Numbered from the stretch's first letter, positions 1 to 9,140 are shown. The stretch: DNA of 64,000 nt from an uncultured Bacteroidales bacterium (GCA_905234755.1 CAJOIT010000010.1:1-64000), one strand, 5' to 3'. Notes: generated by a model not told the origin, from the sequence alone. Made by a program: numbers and translations.

Positions 1-2
1 AT

Positions 3-92
3 GTCAATGCGGAAGGCACAAAACTCAAGTCGTACACAAAGCAGACAGGATTTGTTGGCTCGGTAGGAGTAGGGTACGAATTTTCGTTCTGA
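3..92 (+). CDS. C-terminal fragment of an outer-membrane beta-barrel protein (partial)
   Basis: This open frame enters from the left edge and stops at position 92. The 29 visible residues alternate small and hydrophobic or polar residues and end in Tyr-Glu-Phe-Ser-Phe. A terminal Phe in an amphipathic last strand is typical of Gram-negative beta-barrels recognised by BamA. The other two forward frames give no comparable signature. The family cannot be named from this fragment. The gene is followed by a long gap with hairpins. Confidence 0.5.
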   Translation, partial: VNAEGTKLKSYTKQTGFVGSVGVGYEFSF

Positions 93-265
93 TTTTTTTT
101 TGAACTATAGATTGCTACAGTCGTTAGTAATCTTCTCGCCTGTGCTTTTCGTATTTTTTTTGTCGTCATTCCGCAAGTTTGAACATACACGCGATACGGA
201 ACGAGGAGCGTTGTAATGTTCAACTATGCGGAATCTCCTTTTGTAACCAATATTCAACCAATGTT

Positions 266-286
266 GTCTGGATTTGCAATCCAGAC
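266..286. repeat. Hairpin with GGATT/AATCC core, unit 1
   Basis: Perfect inverted repeat: GTCTGGATT (266-274), loop TGC, AATCCAGAC (278-286). It shares its GGATT/AATCC core with the next two hairpins. No T-tract follows, so it is not a typical terminator. Confidence 0.7.
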
Positions 287-299
287 GATATGAATATAA

Positions 300-339
300 G
301 GATTTTAAACCTTTAGCTCGCTGCCCCAAGCAGCAATCC
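300..339. repeat. Nested hairpin with GGATT/AATCC core, unit 2
   Basis: The outer arms GGATT (300-304) and AATCC (335-339) enclose an inner hairpin GCTGC (320-324) / GCAGC (330-334). The interior resembles unit 3, with a similar block around CTTTAGCTCGCTGCC. Confidence 0.6.
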
Positions 340-384
340 GCTCAATGGTGTTCTGTTTTCGCATTACAAATGCTGATATTCAAA

Positions 385-435
385 CCTTTCGGATTACAAC
401 CTTCAGCTCACTGCCATAGCAGTAAATCCGAAAGG
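385..435. repeat. Nested hairpin with GGATT/AATCC core, unit 3
   Basis: Eleven-base perfect arms CCTTTCGGATT (385-395) and AATCCGAAAGG (425-435) enclose a second hairpin ACTGC (410-414) / GCAGT (419-423). It is a diverged copy of unit 2, with the same order of outer and inner stems. Confidence 0.7.
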
Positions 436-594
436 ACAACGGATTGTGAATGTGGCTGTTACCTTAATCCATCAGGTAGATTCTGCAATGGGTAAATACA
501 TTAAGGTATTGCAGGATAATTTTGCTAAAAATGGTGGGCTTCGGGAGAAAATGGCAAAAATTAGGAAGGAAACAAGGTCTGGTGGAGAAGGCAG

Positions 595-629
595 TCTATA
601 GTGGCTATAGTCGCTATAGCCACTATAGA
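595..629. repeat. Long perfect palindrome built from CTATAG words
   Basis: Sixteen-base arms (595-610 and 614-629) separated by the loop TCG. Each arm contains CTATAG twice, around GTGG or CCAC. There is no T-tract, so it is more like a dispersed palindromic element than a terminator. It resembles in style the palindrome at 5179-5214. Confidence 0.7.
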
Positions 630-723
630 TGCTATTTGTGCCCCAAATCCCCACCATTTTCCATGCTCAACAACACCCACAAAAAACCTCAAACAAATAT
701 TTTAAAACTGAAAATATCTTTGT

Positions 724-731
724 AAATTTGC
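724..731 (+). promoter_or_regulatory. -7 promoter box of the methylmalonyl-CoA operon
   Basis: TAAATTTG matches the Bacteroidota consensus TAnnTTTG and lies 26 bp before the ATG at 758. The -33 element is weak. Confidence 0.6.
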
Positions 732-757
732 GCAAAAATTTTTAAAAATATTTCAAA

Positions 758-1168
758 ATGGATATATCTCACATTGAACACATTGGCATCGCCGTTAAGT
801 CGATTGAAGAGACTAAGAAATACTACGAAGGTGTATTGGGTCTCAAGTGCTACGCTATCGAAGAAGTTGCAGACCAGAAGGTAAGAACTGCTTTCTTCAA
901 GGTTGGACAGACAAAAATTGAACTTCTTGAACCGACAGCAGAAGACAGCACTGTTGCAAAGTTCATCGAGAACAAGGGCGAAGGCATACACCACATCGCT
1001 TTCTGCGTAAACGGTATCGAAAAATGCCTCTCCGAAGCTGAACTCGCTGGTCTGCGCCTTATCGACAAGGCTCCGCGCAAAGGTGCCGAAGGCCTCAGCA
1101 TAGCTTTCCTCCACCCGAAGTCAACTTTCGGCGTACTCACTGAAATGTGCGAAAACAAAAACAAGTAA
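758..1168 (+). CDS. mce: Methylmalonyl-CoA epimerase
   Basis: Interconverts (2R)- and (2S)-methylmalonyl-CoA in the cytoplasm, in the succinate-to-propionate pathway. The 136 residues match the usual length of this vicinal-oxygen-chelate family. Visible signatures are the N-terminal [13 protein letters not shown] strand with a metal-ligand His, the central IHHIAFCV strand with a second ligand His, and a C-terminal segment with [10 protein letters not shown]. It is the first gene of a five-gene operon encoding the sodium-pumping methylmalonyl-CoA decarboxylase, which supports the assignment. The next gene starts 11 bp after its stop. Confidence 0.93.
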   Translation: MDISHIEHIGIAVKSIEETKKYYEGVLGLKCYAIEEVADQKVRTAFFKVGQTKIELLEPTAEDSTVAKFIENKGEGIHHIAFCVNGIEKCLSEAELAGLRLIDKAPRKGAEGLSIAFLHPKSTFGVLTEMCENKNK

Positions 1169-1179
1169 ATAATCACAAG

Positions 1180-2739
1180 ATGGCTTTAGAAGAAAAAATT
1201 AAAAAATTGGTTGACATGCGTGCCGAAGCCCGTCTGGGTGGTGGCGAAAAGCGCATCGAATCACAGCATAAGAAGGGCAAATACACTGCCCGCGAAAGAA
1301 TCAACATGCTCCTCGACGAAGGCAGCTTCGAAGAAATCGACATGTTTGTAACCCACAGATGCCACAACTTCGGCATCGAGAAGGAATCGTACCTCGGCGA
1401 CGGCGTCGTTACCGGCTACGGAACTATCGGTGGCAGAATGGTTTATGTTTTCTCGCAGGACTTCACCGTAATGGGCGGTTCTCTGTCGGAAACCAACGCC
1501 AAGAAAATCTGCAAGGTTATGGATATGGCTATGAAAGCCGGCGTTCCTATCATCGGCTTGAACGATAGCGGTGGTGCTCGTATTCAGGAAGGCGTTACCA
1601 GTCTTTCGGGCTACGCTGAAATCTTCCAGCGCAACATCGAAGCATCGGGCGTTGTTCCGCAGTTGTCGGCAATTCTCGGTCCTTGCGCTGGTGGTGCTGT
1701 TTATTCACCGGCTCTCACCGACTATATAATCATGTCGGAATCGAATAGCTATATGTTCGTAACTGGTCCAAAGGTAACAAAGACCGTTACCGGCGAAACT
1801 ATTACCGAAAACGACCTCGGCGGCGCAATGGTTCACGCATCGAAGTCGGGTGTGGCTCACTTTGTGGCTCACGACGAGGAAGATGCAATCGACACCTTGA
1901 AGAGACTTATCTCGTATATGCCTCAGAACTTCAAGGAGCAGACTCCGCGCGTTGAATGCACCGACCCGATTGACAGAATGGAAGACGCCTTGAACTCGAT
2001 TCTTCCCGACAACCCCAACAAGCCTTACGATGTTAAGGACATCATCAGGCTTATCGTTGATAACGGCGAATTCGAAGAAGTTCACAAGGACTATGCAAAG
2101 AACATCGTTGTAGGTTTTGCCCGTTTCAACGGACAGTCGGTAGGTATTGTTGCCAACCAGCCGTCGTTCCTCGCAGGTTGCCTCGACATCGAATCGTCGC
2201 GCAAGGGCGCACGCTTCATCAGGTTCTGCGACTGCTTCAACATTCCGCTGGTAACCTTGGTTGACGTTCCTGGATTTATGCCGGGTAGCAATCAGGAATA
2301 CGGCGGCATCATCACCAACGGTGCAAAGTTGATGTACGCATACGGCGAAGCTACTGTTCCGAAGGTTACCGTTACATTGCGCAAGTCGTACGGCGGTGCT
2401 CACGATGTTATGAGTTCGAAGCAGCTCAAGGGTGATTTCAACTACGCATGGCCGTCGGCTGAAATCGCAGTTATGGGTGCATCGGGTGCTATCGAGGTTC
2501 TCTATGCAAAGGGCATGAAGGAAATCGAAAATCCGGAAGAAAAAGCCAAGTATGCAGCCGAAAAGGAAGCCGAATACAAGGAAGCATTTGCAAATCCTTA
2601 TCAGGCAGCCAAGTACGGATACATCGACGATGTAATCGAACCGCGCAACACGCGTTTCAGAATCATCCGCGCACTTGCAGCTTTGGCAACCAAGAAGGAT
2701 ACTCGTCCTAACAAGAAACATAATAATATTCCTCTATAA
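1180..2739 (+). CDS. mmdA: Methylmalonyl-CoA decarboxylase, carboxyltransferase (alpha) subunit
   Basis: A 519-residue acyl-CoA carboxyltransferase of the PccB/MmdA family. It moves the carboxyl group of methylmalonyl-CoA to biotin on the carrier subunit, releasing propionyl-CoA. The two crotonase-like halves are visible: an N-terminal oxyanion region around [10 protein letters not shown] and [13 protein letters not shown], and a C-terminal region with DVPGFMPG and YGGAHDVM. The ATG at 1180 was chosen. A start at 1147 would add 11 residues overlapping the previous gene and lacks family support. A PccB role in a propionyl-CoA carboxylase is the alternative, but the neighbouring membrane beta subunit favours the Na+-pumping decarboxylase. 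Confidence 0.93.
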   Translation: MALEEKIKKLVDMRAEARLGGGEKRIESQHKKGKYTARERINMLLDEGSFEEIDMFVTHRCHNFGIEKESYLGDGVVTGYGTIGGRMVYVFSQDFTVMGGSLSETNAKKICKVMDMAMKAGVPIIGLNDSGGARIQEGVTSLSGYAEIFQRNIEASGVVPQLSAILGPCAGGAVYSPALTDYIIMSESNSYMFVTGPKVTKTVTGETITENDLGGAMVHASKSGVAHFVAHDEEDAIDTLKRLISYMPQNFKEQTPRVECTDPIDRMEDALNSILPDNPNKPYDVKDIIRLIVDNGEFEEVHKDYAKNIVVGFARFNGQSVGIVANQPSFLAGCLDIESSRKGARFIRFCDCFNIPLVTLVDVPGFMPGSNQEYGGIITNGAKLMYAYGEATVPKVTVTLRKSYGGAHDVMSSKQLKGDFNYAWPSAEIAVMGASGAIEVLYAKGMKEIENPEEKAKYAAEKEAEYKEAFANPYQAAKYGYIDDVIEPRNTRFRIIRALAALATKKDTRPNKKHNNIPL

Positions 2740-2750
2740 ACCGTATTGTC

Positions 2751-3095
2751 ATGAGTAATATGTTATTAGCAGTCAACGCAGAAAACTGGGGCTGGAACGA
2801 CACTTGGGCATTGGTAGGAATATGTTTCTGCATAGTTTTGCTCATTATGGCTTTCTTCGTGATAGTAATGACGCTTTTCGGCGTTATTGCAAAGAGAGGC
2901 AAGAAGCAGGAAGCAAAGGTGGAAGCTCCGAAGCCTGCAGCCGAAGCCAAAGCCAGCGGAAAAGTTGACGATGCCGACTATGCAGCAATCGCTGTCGCTC
3001 TGCACTTGTATTTCGGCGGCGAACACGACAAAGAGTCCAATGTATTAACAATCAAGAATGTTTCACAGGTTTATTCCCCGTGGTTAAATAATTAA
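2751..3095 (+). CDS. Na+-pumping decarboxylase gamma subunit (OadG-like)
   Basis: This 114-residue protein has one membrane helix (about residues 18-42), then a basic Lys/Ala/Pro linker and a small conserved tail ending near VYSPWLNN. That layout is typical of OadG/MmdD subunits, which hold the carboxyltransferase and the membrane pump together. It lies 11 bp after mmdA and 5 bp before the biotin carrier gene, so all are clearly co-transcribed. The family is weakly conserved, and the call rests on topology plus context. Confidence 0.85.
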   Translation: MSNMLLAVNAENWGWNDTWALVGICFCIVLLIMAFFVIVMTLFGVIAKRGKKQEAKVEAPKPAAEAKASGKVDDADYAAIAVALHLYFGGEHDKESNVLTIKNVSQVYSPWLNN

Positions 3096-3100
3096 TTGAA

Positions 3101-3526
3101 ATGAAAAAGTACAATCTTACAATAGACGGAAAAAAGTACGCTGTCGAAGTTGACGTAAACGACACCATTGCAAATGTCAAGGTAAACGACAAGTCGTACA
3201 CAGTAGAAATAGAGAAGGAAAAGGAACCGCAGATAGCAAAGGTTGCAAAGCCGACTCCAAAGCCTGCAGCAGCATCGGCTCCGAAGCCAGCAGCACCTGC
3301 TACGGCAGCATCGGCATCGGCAATAAAGGCTCCGTTGCCAGGCAATGTAGTTAAGATTTTGGTATCGGCAGGTCAGGCTGTTAAGCGTGGCGACACTCTG
3401 CTCGTAATGGAAGCCATGAAGATGGAAAACAACATTATGGCAGAAAAGGACGGTACTGTAAAGGCTGTTTATGTTGAGGTCGGAAGAACTGTTGCCCTCG
3501 GCGATGCACTTGTTGAAATCGAATAA
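3101..3526 (+). CDS. mmdC: Biotin carboxyl carrier subunit of methylmalonyl-CoA decarboxylase
   Basis: Carries the carboxyl group as carboxybiotin from the carboxyltransferase to the membrane beta subunit. The biotinyl domain occupies about residues 76-141 and contains the canonical EAMKMEN motif, with biotin attached to Lys107. A flexible Pro/Ala-rich hinge (about 48-76) joins it to a small N-terminal beta domain of about 40 residues. The length of 141 and the order after the gamma subunit fit the family. Confidence 0.93.
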   Translation: MKKYNLTIDGKKYAVEVDVNDTIANVKVNDKSYTVEIEKEKEPQIAKVAKPTPKPAAASAPKPAAPATAASASAIKAPLPGNVVKILVSAGQAVKRGDTLLVMEAMKMENNIMAEKDGTVKAVYVEVGRTVALGDALVEIE

Positions 3527-3541
3527 CGAACCTAAAAAAGT

Positions 3542-5122
3542 ATGATTATGGATATTTTAAAGAAAAGTCTGCTTGTCGGGTTCGTATTCCTGATTTCGAT
3601 GCTGGCTTCTCCAAATATTTTCGCACAGGACAAAACCGATGGCGAAAATCAGAAGATGGAAGCAACTACGGGAGCTACGGTCAGCAAGACTGACGGACAG
3701 GCAGGTGTTACAGTAATGATTGGCGGCGACACAGTAAAGTCAAATTGCTATACTTATACTAAAGTTATTGAAGGTAATGATATGAGCGAAGAAGAGATTG
3801 CCGAATTGCTCAATGGCATTACTATTCAGATTGGCAATCTTGGCGACGGTGAAAACGCTGTAAAAGTAAATGTAGATTCAAACACTGCCGAATGCAATAA
3901 TGCGAATGTAGAACCGCAGGAAACCGATGATTCGGCCTGGGGAAAAATCGTAAAGTTCTGCAAGACCAGCGGTATAGCAGGATTGGGCGAAAACTGGAAG
4001 GCAATCATAATGCTGCTTATAAGCTGCCTGCTTATTTATCTTGCAATAGCAAAGCAGTACGAACCGTTGCTACTCCTCCCTATTGCGTTCGGTATGTTAT
4101 TGTCGAACTTGCCTGGTGCAGAAATGTACCACAGCGAACTCTGGTCGAATTTCCTCGATGAGAATAGCCCAGCTTATCACAGCTACGGCACAATACTGAA
4201 GGAAGGCGGAATGCTCGACATAATTTATATGGGCGTTAAGTTAGGACTTTACCCGTGCTTAATATTTATAGGTATAGGCGCAATGACCGACTTCGGTCCT
4301 CTGATTGCAAACCCGAAGAGCCTTTTGCTCGGTGCTGCAGCCCAGTTCGGTATCTTCATTACCTTCCTCTGCGCAGTAGCAATAGGTTTCGCACCAAACG
4401 AGGCTGGTTCAATAGGTATTATCGGTGGTGCAGATGGTCCTACAGCTATCTTCCTAACCTCGAAGCTCGCTCCGGATTTGCTCGGTCCTATCGCAATCGC
4501 AGCTTACTCCTACATGGCTTTGATTCCTGTAATTCAGCCGCCTATCATGAAGGCTCTTACAACCAAGAAGGAACGCCAGATTACTATGAAGCAGCTCAGG
4601 GATGTAAGCAAGAAGGAAAAAATCGTTTTCCCGATTATCATCACTATGATTGCAGTGCTTATCGTTCCATCGGCAGCATCGCTTATCGGCTGCTTGATGT
4701 TCGGAAACTTGCTTAAGGAATGCGGTGTAACCGAAAGACTTAGCAAGACCGTACAGAACGAACTTATGAACATAGTAACCGTATTCCTCGGAATTTCGGT
4801 TGGTGCAACAGCAGTAGCAGGTTCGTTCCTTACCCTCAAGACCATCGAAATCGTTATCATCGGTGTTGTAGCATTTAGCTTCAGTACAGCAGGTGGCGTT
4901 TTAATGGCAAAGTTCATGAACCTTTTCCTCAAGGAAAAAATCAATCCGCTTATCGGTTCGGCAGGCGTTTCGGCAGTGCCAATGGCAGCCCGCGTTTCTC
5001 AGACCGTAGGTCAGAAGGAAAACCCAAGCAACTTCCTGCTCATGCACGCAATGGGTCCGAATGTTGCTGGCGTATTAGGCTCGGCAATCGCAGCTGGTCT
5101 GCTGTTGAGCTTCCTGGGTTAG
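3542..5122 (+). CDS. mmdB: Na+-translocating decarboxylase beta subunit with a long N-terminal extension
   Basis: Integral membrane subunit that decarboxylates carboxybiotin and exports Na+. The family core starts near residue 130 and shows the conserved [40 protein letters not shown] and [14 protein letters not shown] blocks. Before it lies an unusual segment: a signal-peptide-like stretch (residues 1-28, ending near NIFAQ) followed by about 100 polar residues with two Cys, probably periplasmic. Typical family members are about 400 residues and lack this; here there are 526. The start could also be the ATG at 3548. It is last in the operon and is followed by a strong terminator. Confidence 0.92.
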   Translation: MIMDILKKSLLVGFVFLISMLASPNIFAQDKTDGENQKMEATTGATVSKTDGQAGVTVMIGGDTVKSNCYTYTKVIEGNDMSEEEIAELLNGITIQIGNLGDGENAVKVNVDSNTAECNNANVEPQETDDSAWGKIVKFCKTSGIAGLGENWKAIIMLLISCLLIYLAIAKQYEPLLLLPIAFGMLLSNLPGAEMYHSELWSNFLDENSPAYHSYGTILKEGGMLDIIYMGVKLGLYPCLIFIGIGAMTDFGPLIANPKSLLLGAAAQFGIFITFLCAVAIGFAPNEAGSIGIIGGADGPTAIFLTSKLAPDLLGPIAIAAYSYMALIPVIQPPIMKALTTKKERQITMKQLRDVSKKEKIVFPIIITMIAVLIVPSAASLIGCLMFGNLLKECGVTERLSKTVQNELMNIVTVFLGISVGATAVAGSFLTLKTIEIVIIGVVAFSFSTAGGVLMAKFMNLFLKEKINPLIGSAGVSAVPMAARVSQTVGQKENPSNFLLMHAMGPNVAGVLGSAIAAGLLLSFLG

Positions 5123-5148
5123 TCTATTTTTCATAATTTTATATTTGA

Positions 5149-5179
5149 GATGACAGTCCAACGGGCTGTCATCTTTTTT
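5149..5179 (+). terminator. Rho-independent terminator of the methylmalonyl-CoA operon
   Basis: Stem GATGACAGTCC / GGGCTGTCATC (one T-G pair) with loop AAC, followed by a T-tract. It lies 27 bp after the mmdB stop. Confidence 0.85.
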
Positions 5180-5214
5180 ATAGTAGTGATGAAGCACGCT
5201 TCATCACTACTATA
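5179..5214. repeat. 16-bp-arm palindrome between convergent genes
   Basis: Perfect arms 5179-5194 and 5199-5214 with loop CACG. The sequence reads TATAGTAGTGATGAAG on the left arm. It overlaps the end of the minus-strand methylase gene (stop at 5210) and directly follows the mmd terminator. It could assist termination of the minus-strand gene, but no T-tract follows on that strand. Confidence 0.65.
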
Positions 5215-5746
5215 AATTATGCATTATTTTCTTGCACATTTCCCAAATCGCAATACCACCGCTAACGGAAACATTAAGCGAATGCTTTGTGCCGAACTGC
5301 GGGATTTCGAGACAAATATCGGCAAGTTCCATCACAGCATCATCCACACCATCAACCTCGTTGCCAAGCACTAGCGCATACTTTTCGCCTTCGTCAGCGA
5401 CAAAAGAATCAACAGGAATGCTACCTTCTGCTATTTCGAGGGCTACAATCTTATAGCCAGCCGACTTCAATTCTGTAATCGCATCCATAGTATTTTCATA
5501 ATACTTCCATTCTACACTTTCGGTTGCGCCAAGTGCGGTTTTTTGTATGTCGCGGTGAGGCGGAGTGCCAGTAATTCCACACAACAACAATCGCTCGCAA
5601 GCAAAAGCATCGCAAGTGCGGAAAACCGCACCGACATTGTGATGACTACGAACATTGTCAAGCACCACTACAAGCGGATTCTTCCTTGCCGACTTGAACT
5701 GCTCAACCGACAAGCGCCCCATTTCCGACATCAAAAGCTTCTTCAT
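5210..5746 (-). CDS. TrmH/SpoU-family RNA 2'-O-methyltransferase
   Basis: A 178-residue SPOUT methylase, using S-adenosylmethionine to methylate a ribose in tRNA or rRNA. All three SpoU motifs are visible: motif 1 around NVRSHHNVGAVFRTCDAF (about residues 32-49), motif 2 LVLGNEVDGV (about 126-135), and motif 3 SLNVSVSGGIAIWEM near the C-terminus. These form the trefoil knot that binds the cofactor. The protein lacks the N-terminal substrate-binding domain of RlmB, so the target RNA cannot be stated. Confidence 0.88.
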   Translation of the reverse strand: MKKLLMSEMGRLSVEQFKSARKNPLVVVLDNVRSHHNVGAVFRTCDAFACERLLLCGITGTPPHRDIQKTALGATESVEWKYYENTMDAITELKSAGYKIVALEIAEGSIPVDSFVADEGEKYALVLGNEVDGVDDAVMELADICLEIPQFGTKHSLNVSVSGGIAIWEMCKKIMHNL

Positions 5747-5850
5747 TATAAAATCTATTTTTTTGTCTAACTGTCTTGATGTCTATCAGTCTAACGGACT
5801 TGTGATTTTTGGCAGACTGCAAGACAGGGCTTCTGTTAGACAGTCCATTA

Positions 5851-7026
5851 TCAATTATTCAAATTTAACGCGATATAAGCCATAAGTCCGGCAGATTCAC
5901 GAAAAACATCCTCGTCCATATCGAACTTCGGATTATGTTGACCTACTACTCCCCTGCCGTTGCCCATTATTCCAGCGCGGAAAAATGTTGCTGGAATCTT
6001 CTCCGAATAATACGCAAAATCCTCGGCGGTCATCTTCAGCGGCATCTCATCAATATTGGATTCGGAAACATAGTCAACAGCAAGGCTTCGCGCAATTTTA
6101 GTCACCTCTGGATTGTTATAAACCGCAGGATAACCCTTGCGGATTTCAAGTTCTGCCGTGCATTTGTACTTTGCCGCCGACTCCTCCGAAATGCGCTTTA
6201 AGTTTTCTTCAATAGTCTTGTGCAACACTGGATTAAATGTTCGCATTGTACCATCGGCAGATGTCTCGGGTGGAACAACATTCAACGCACCATCGCCAAC
6301 AATTTTTCCAAAAGCTACAACAAAAGGCATGTCATCGGTAAGCGATTCCTGCATTTTGCGAACATTGACAAGGAAATCGGCGAGTGCCAGCACCGTATCG
6401 CTACGCTTCTGCGGAATGGCTGCATGTCCACCAACTCCATGAAACTTAATATATAATTCATTTGTCGCAGCCATAAGATAACCACTTCCGAAAAGGAATT
6501 TGCCAGTTGGCAATTCCGCCGAAACATGCATACCGACAATGCGCTTAATGTCATATTTCTCAAGCAAACCTTTTTGTACCAATATGTTGGCTCCGCCAGG
6601 GCAAAGTTCTTCACCCGGCTGGAAAATCAGCACAATACGATTGCGTATATGCTTCTCGAATCTCCTCAATATCAATGCAGTACCCAGCAGTGATGCGGCA
6701 TGTGCATCGTGTCCGCAGGCGTGCATGACACCTTCGTTACGCGACCTGAACGGCAAATCAACCTCCTCGTGAATGGGAAGAGCATCAATATCGGCACGCA
6801 GGGCAACAGTTTCGCCACCCTCACCAAACACTGCAATGACAGCATTGTCTCCAAAAGTATCATCAGTTGCTATACCGTTGTCGTGCAATATGTTTCGAAT
6901 GTATTTTGCTGTTTCAAACTCCTGAAACGACAATTCTGGATTCTGATGTATGTGACGGCGGTATTCGACAATTTGTCCGAACAACTCCTGATTTGCCGCC
7001 TTTATTTCAGCCAATAGACTTTCCAT
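5851..7026 (-). CDS. M20-family amidohydrolase (hippurate / N-acyl-amino-acid hydrolase type)
   Basis: Zinc peptidase-family enzyme of 391 residues, probably cytoplasmic, cleaving an amide bond in an N-acyl amino acid or related substrate. Visible are RADIDALP and HACGHDAH near residue 100 (metal ligands), QPGEEL with the catalytic Glu, and GVGGHAAIPQ from the dimerisation lid domain. The start was set to the ATG at 7026. A TTG at 7044 lies inside the promoter box CAAACCTA (7042-7049 on the plus strand). The exact substrate cannot be read from sequence. Confidence 0.9.
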   Translation of the reverse strand: MESLLAEIKAANQELFGQIVEYRRHIHQNPELSFQEFETAKYIRNILHDNGIATDDTFGDNAVIAVFGEGGETVALRADIDALPIHEEVDLPFRSRNEGVMHACGHDAHAASLLGTALILRRFEKHIRNRIVLIFQPGEELCPGGANILVQKGLLEKYDIKRIVGMHVSAELPTGKFLFGSGYLMAATNELYIKFHGVGGHAAIPQKRSDTVLALADFLVNVRKMQESLTDDMPFVVAFGKIVGDGALNVVPPETSADGTMRTFNPVLHKTIEENLKRISEESAAKYKCTAELEIRKGYPAVYNNPEVTKIARSLAVDYVSESNIDEMPLKMTAEDFAYYSEKIPATFFRAGIMGNGRGVVGQHNPKFDMDEDVFRESAGLMAYIALNLNN

Positions 7027-7041
7027 GTCAATAATTTTGTG

Positions 7042-7049
7042 CAAACCTA
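7042..7049 (-). promoter_or_regulatory. -7 promoter box of the amidohydrolase gene
   Basis: TAGGTTTG on the minus strand matches TAnnTTTG and lies 15 bp before the chosen ATG. This argues against the upstream TTG start. Confidence 0.55.
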
Positions 7050-7515
7050 CATATAATTTCGGAAATTGAGTCCAACTAGCATGTATTTTTCAAGAAGAAA
7101 AAGATGGCAACGTAAAAAGTGGGTGAATATTATTGGGGCAATGCAAAAAAACGGAATCTCTAGAAGACAGATTTGTTTTTTTATCCATTGCGTTAGCGAT
7201 ACCTTGATTGCCGCCTTGGCTGGTGAGCGTTAAGAAAATCGACGGAACGAAGCGTAAAAAAGCATTCTGTTTGAAGCCGAAATGAAATGGAGGCAAGTTT
7301 ATGCTTTTTAGCGAAGTGCAATCGATTTTTAGCGAAGCAGACGCAGCGGACATGGTTTTTTGTTTACTTTTTTGCCAAACAAAAAAGTAAAAGCCACCGC
7401 GGCTTGAGCGGAATGTTTTTGTGAAAAAGCGAGTAATCATACTTTGCTTTATGCTTGATAGGACTTCATATCGTTCAACAGCACCCGACATGTAGGCATA
7501 CCAGAAAAAAGGCAT
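7050..7515. other. Gene-free region with a 12-bp-arm hairpin
   Basis: About 465 bases with no credible gene. A minus-strand open frame of 150 codons (7090-7542) exists, but its start lies inside the tRNA terminator and its composition is unlike a protein. The stretch includes the inverted repeat TTTACTTTTTTG (7363-7374) / CAAAAAAGTAAA (7380-7391) with loop CCAAA, a type of dispersed element common in this phylum. Confidence 0.55.
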
Positions 7516-7546
7516 AAAAAAACCGAATGAACAATCGCTCATCCGG
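7516..7546 (-). terminator. Terminator of the tRNA operon
   Basis: On the minus strand: stem CCGGATGA / TCATTCGG (one G-T pair) with an 8-base loop, followed by seven T. It lies 45 bp beyond the tRNA-Leu 3' end. Confidence 0.8.
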
Positions 7547-7590
7547 AAAACAATATGAAAACAATTCTTTTATCCTCTTAATTTAATAGG

Positions 7591-7675
7591 TACCCCGGGC
7601 CGGGGTCGAACCGGCACGATCGCAATGATCACTGGATTTTAAGTCCAGCGCGTCTACCTATTCCGCCACCAGGGC
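7591..7675 (-). tRNA. tRNA-Leu (anticodon TAA)
   Basis: Starts GCCCTGG and ends CCGGGGT plus discriminator A, with G-T pairs at the first and fifth acceptor positions. The D-arm region GGAATAGGTAGACGC, anticodon arm TGGAC-TTAAAAT with anticodon TAA, a long class II variable arm and a GGTTCGACCCC T-arm are all present. The terminal CCA is not encoded (CCT follows). It is second in a two-tRNA transcript. Confidence 0.93.
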
Positions 7676-7715
7676 ACTTGTTCTTTTAAACTTCAAAAGA
7701 GCGTAAAAAAAAAAG

Positions 7716-7788
<73 letters not shown>

Positions 7789-7799
7789 TAAAAGCGATG

Positions 7800-7807
7800 C
7801 AAAGGTA
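7800..7807 (-). promoter_or_regulatory. -7 promoter box of the tRNA operon
   Basis: TACCTTTG on the minus strand, 11 bp upstream of the mature tRNA-Gly 5' end. Nothing else is seen in the remainder of this gap (7808-8100). Confidence 0.7.
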
Positions 7808-8104
7808 ATACAAAATTACAATTACTTCCAAATATTTTTTTTATTTTTTCACTTATATTTACTTCTAAACTGATTCTCAAAATATTACAAGAGGTTAATT
7901 AGAAAAAAATCCCCACAAAACGCCCTATTTTTCACTAGAAAAGATAGGCATAGCCGTAGTCAAAACATTAATTATTTCGCAAACTAGTCTTCAACCAATA
8001 TAACTTTTGTGCTTCTTTCATAAAAAATGTCAGACGATTATCTTATACATCAGCTATAGTTAACAATAAAAATCCGCCTCATTAGAAATTCACAAATAAA
8101 GTCT

Positions 8105-8112
8105 TACCTTTG
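8105..8112 (+). promoter_or_regulatory. -7 promoter box of gpsA-galE
   Basis: TACCTTTG, a perfect TAnnTTTG match, 17 bp before the gpsA ATG at 8130. Confidence 0.7.
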
Positions 8113-8129
8113 CGCAAAATAAAAACGCA

Positions 8130-9140
8130 ATGGTCAATAACGAAAAATTGAAATACAATGTAGCTGTAATCGGTAGCGGAAGCTGGGCTACAGCGATAGT
8201 CAAAATCCTAACAGCCAACCTCGAACGCACATCGTGGTGGGTAAGGAAAGAGGAAATTGTGGAAGGAATACAAAAGTACGGACACAATCCAAGATACCTG
8301 AGTTCCACTTTCATCAATCCCGACAGCGTAGAAATCAGCACCGACCTAAATGGCATTGCATCAAAGGCAGAATATCTGGTTATTGTCACACCAGCAGCAT
8401 TCCTGCACGAGTCGCTGAAACCACTCAAAAACATCGATATTTCCGGCAAAAAGATAATAACTGCCGTAAAGGGTATCATCCCCGAGACAATGCAACTCAT
8501 TTCCGACTATCTGCACAGCGAATTCAACATTCCACTTGAAAACATGTCGATGATAAGCGGACCATCTCACGCAGAGGAAATCGCACAGGAAAAATACACC
8601 TTCCTGACCGCTGTTTCGGAGAACAACGAACTTGCAAAAACTGTTGCCAAAATGTTTGCCAACAGGTATGTACACACAACCACATCGAGCGATATGCTTG
8701 GCACCGAAATTGCCATCGTGATGAAAAACATCTACGCACTCGGAGCCGGAATATACAGCGGACTTGGCTACGGCGACAACTTCCTTGCCGCCTACATCGC
8801 CAACTGTGTAAACGAAATGAAAAACTTCGTTGAAAACATGTACCCTGGCAAACGCAATCTGAACGATTCGGTATATTTGGGCGACCTGCTTGTTACTGCT
8901 TACTCGCGTTACAGCCGTAACAGACTGTTTGGCAACATGATAGGTCACGGGCTTTCGGTACGCGTAGCGCAACTCGAAATGAACATGGTGGCCGAAGGTT
9001 ACTACGCCTGCCGTTGCGTACACGAAATTAACAAGCGCACAAACTTCAACATTCCGATTGCCGAAACAATCTACGGAATTCTATACGAAGCAAAAAATGT
9101 CAACAGCGAAATGAAAAATTTGGCTGAAAATTATGTTTAA
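8130..9140 (+). CDS. gpsA: NAD(P)H-dependent glycerol-3-phosphate dehydrogenase
   Basis: Reduces dihydroxyacetone phosphate to sn-glycerol-3-phosphate for phospholipid synthesis; cytoplasmic. The 336 residues match the family length. The N-terminal Rossmann motif VIGSGSWATAIV (about residues 13-24), the AVKGI strand, GPSHAEEIA, the catalytic Lys region MKNIYALGAGI and the R/N substrate-binding segment SRYSRNRLFG are visible. It overlaps galE by one base (TAATG), so the two are translationally linked. Confidence 0.93.
   Translation: MVNNEKLKYNVAVIGSGSWATAIVKILTANLERTSWWVRKEEIVEGIQKYGHNPRYLSSTFINPDSVEISTDLNGIASKAEYLVIVTPAAFLHESLKPLKNIDISGKKIITAVKGIIPETMQLISDYLHSEFNIPLENMSMISGPSHAEEIAQEKYTFLTAVSENNELAKTVAKMFANRYVHTTTSSDMLGTEIAIVMKNIYALGAGIYSGLGYGDNFLAAYIANCVNEMKNFVENMYPGKRNLNDSVYLGDLLVTAYSRYSRNRLFGNMIGHGLSVRVAQLEMNMVAEGYYACRCVHEINKRTNFNIPIAETIYGILYEAKNVNSEMKNLAENYV

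Larger units (their letters stand above)
93..723. other. Hairpin-rich intergenic region without a gene
   Basis: No convincing gene is seen in these 630 bases. The stretch holds several inverted repeats listed separately (266-286, 300-339, 385-435, 595-629). The short open frames on both strands have no ribosome-binding context and run through the hairpins, so they are taken as chance. Confidence 0.6.

Noticed and set aside
1705..2721. 338-codon open frame antisense to mmdA
   Set aside because: It is a shadow of the biased codon use of mmdA; the amino-acid composition is Cys/Val/Arg-rich and there is no start signal.
7090..7542. 150-codon minus-strand open frame
   Set aside because: Its start lies inside the tRNA terminator, it covers a 12-bp-arm hairpin of a dispersed repeat, and its residues (runs of Phe, Ser and Lys) do not resemble a protein.
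8361..9023. 220-codon open frame antisense to gpsA
   Set aside because: Complement of a well-supported gene; no promoter or ribosome-binding site.
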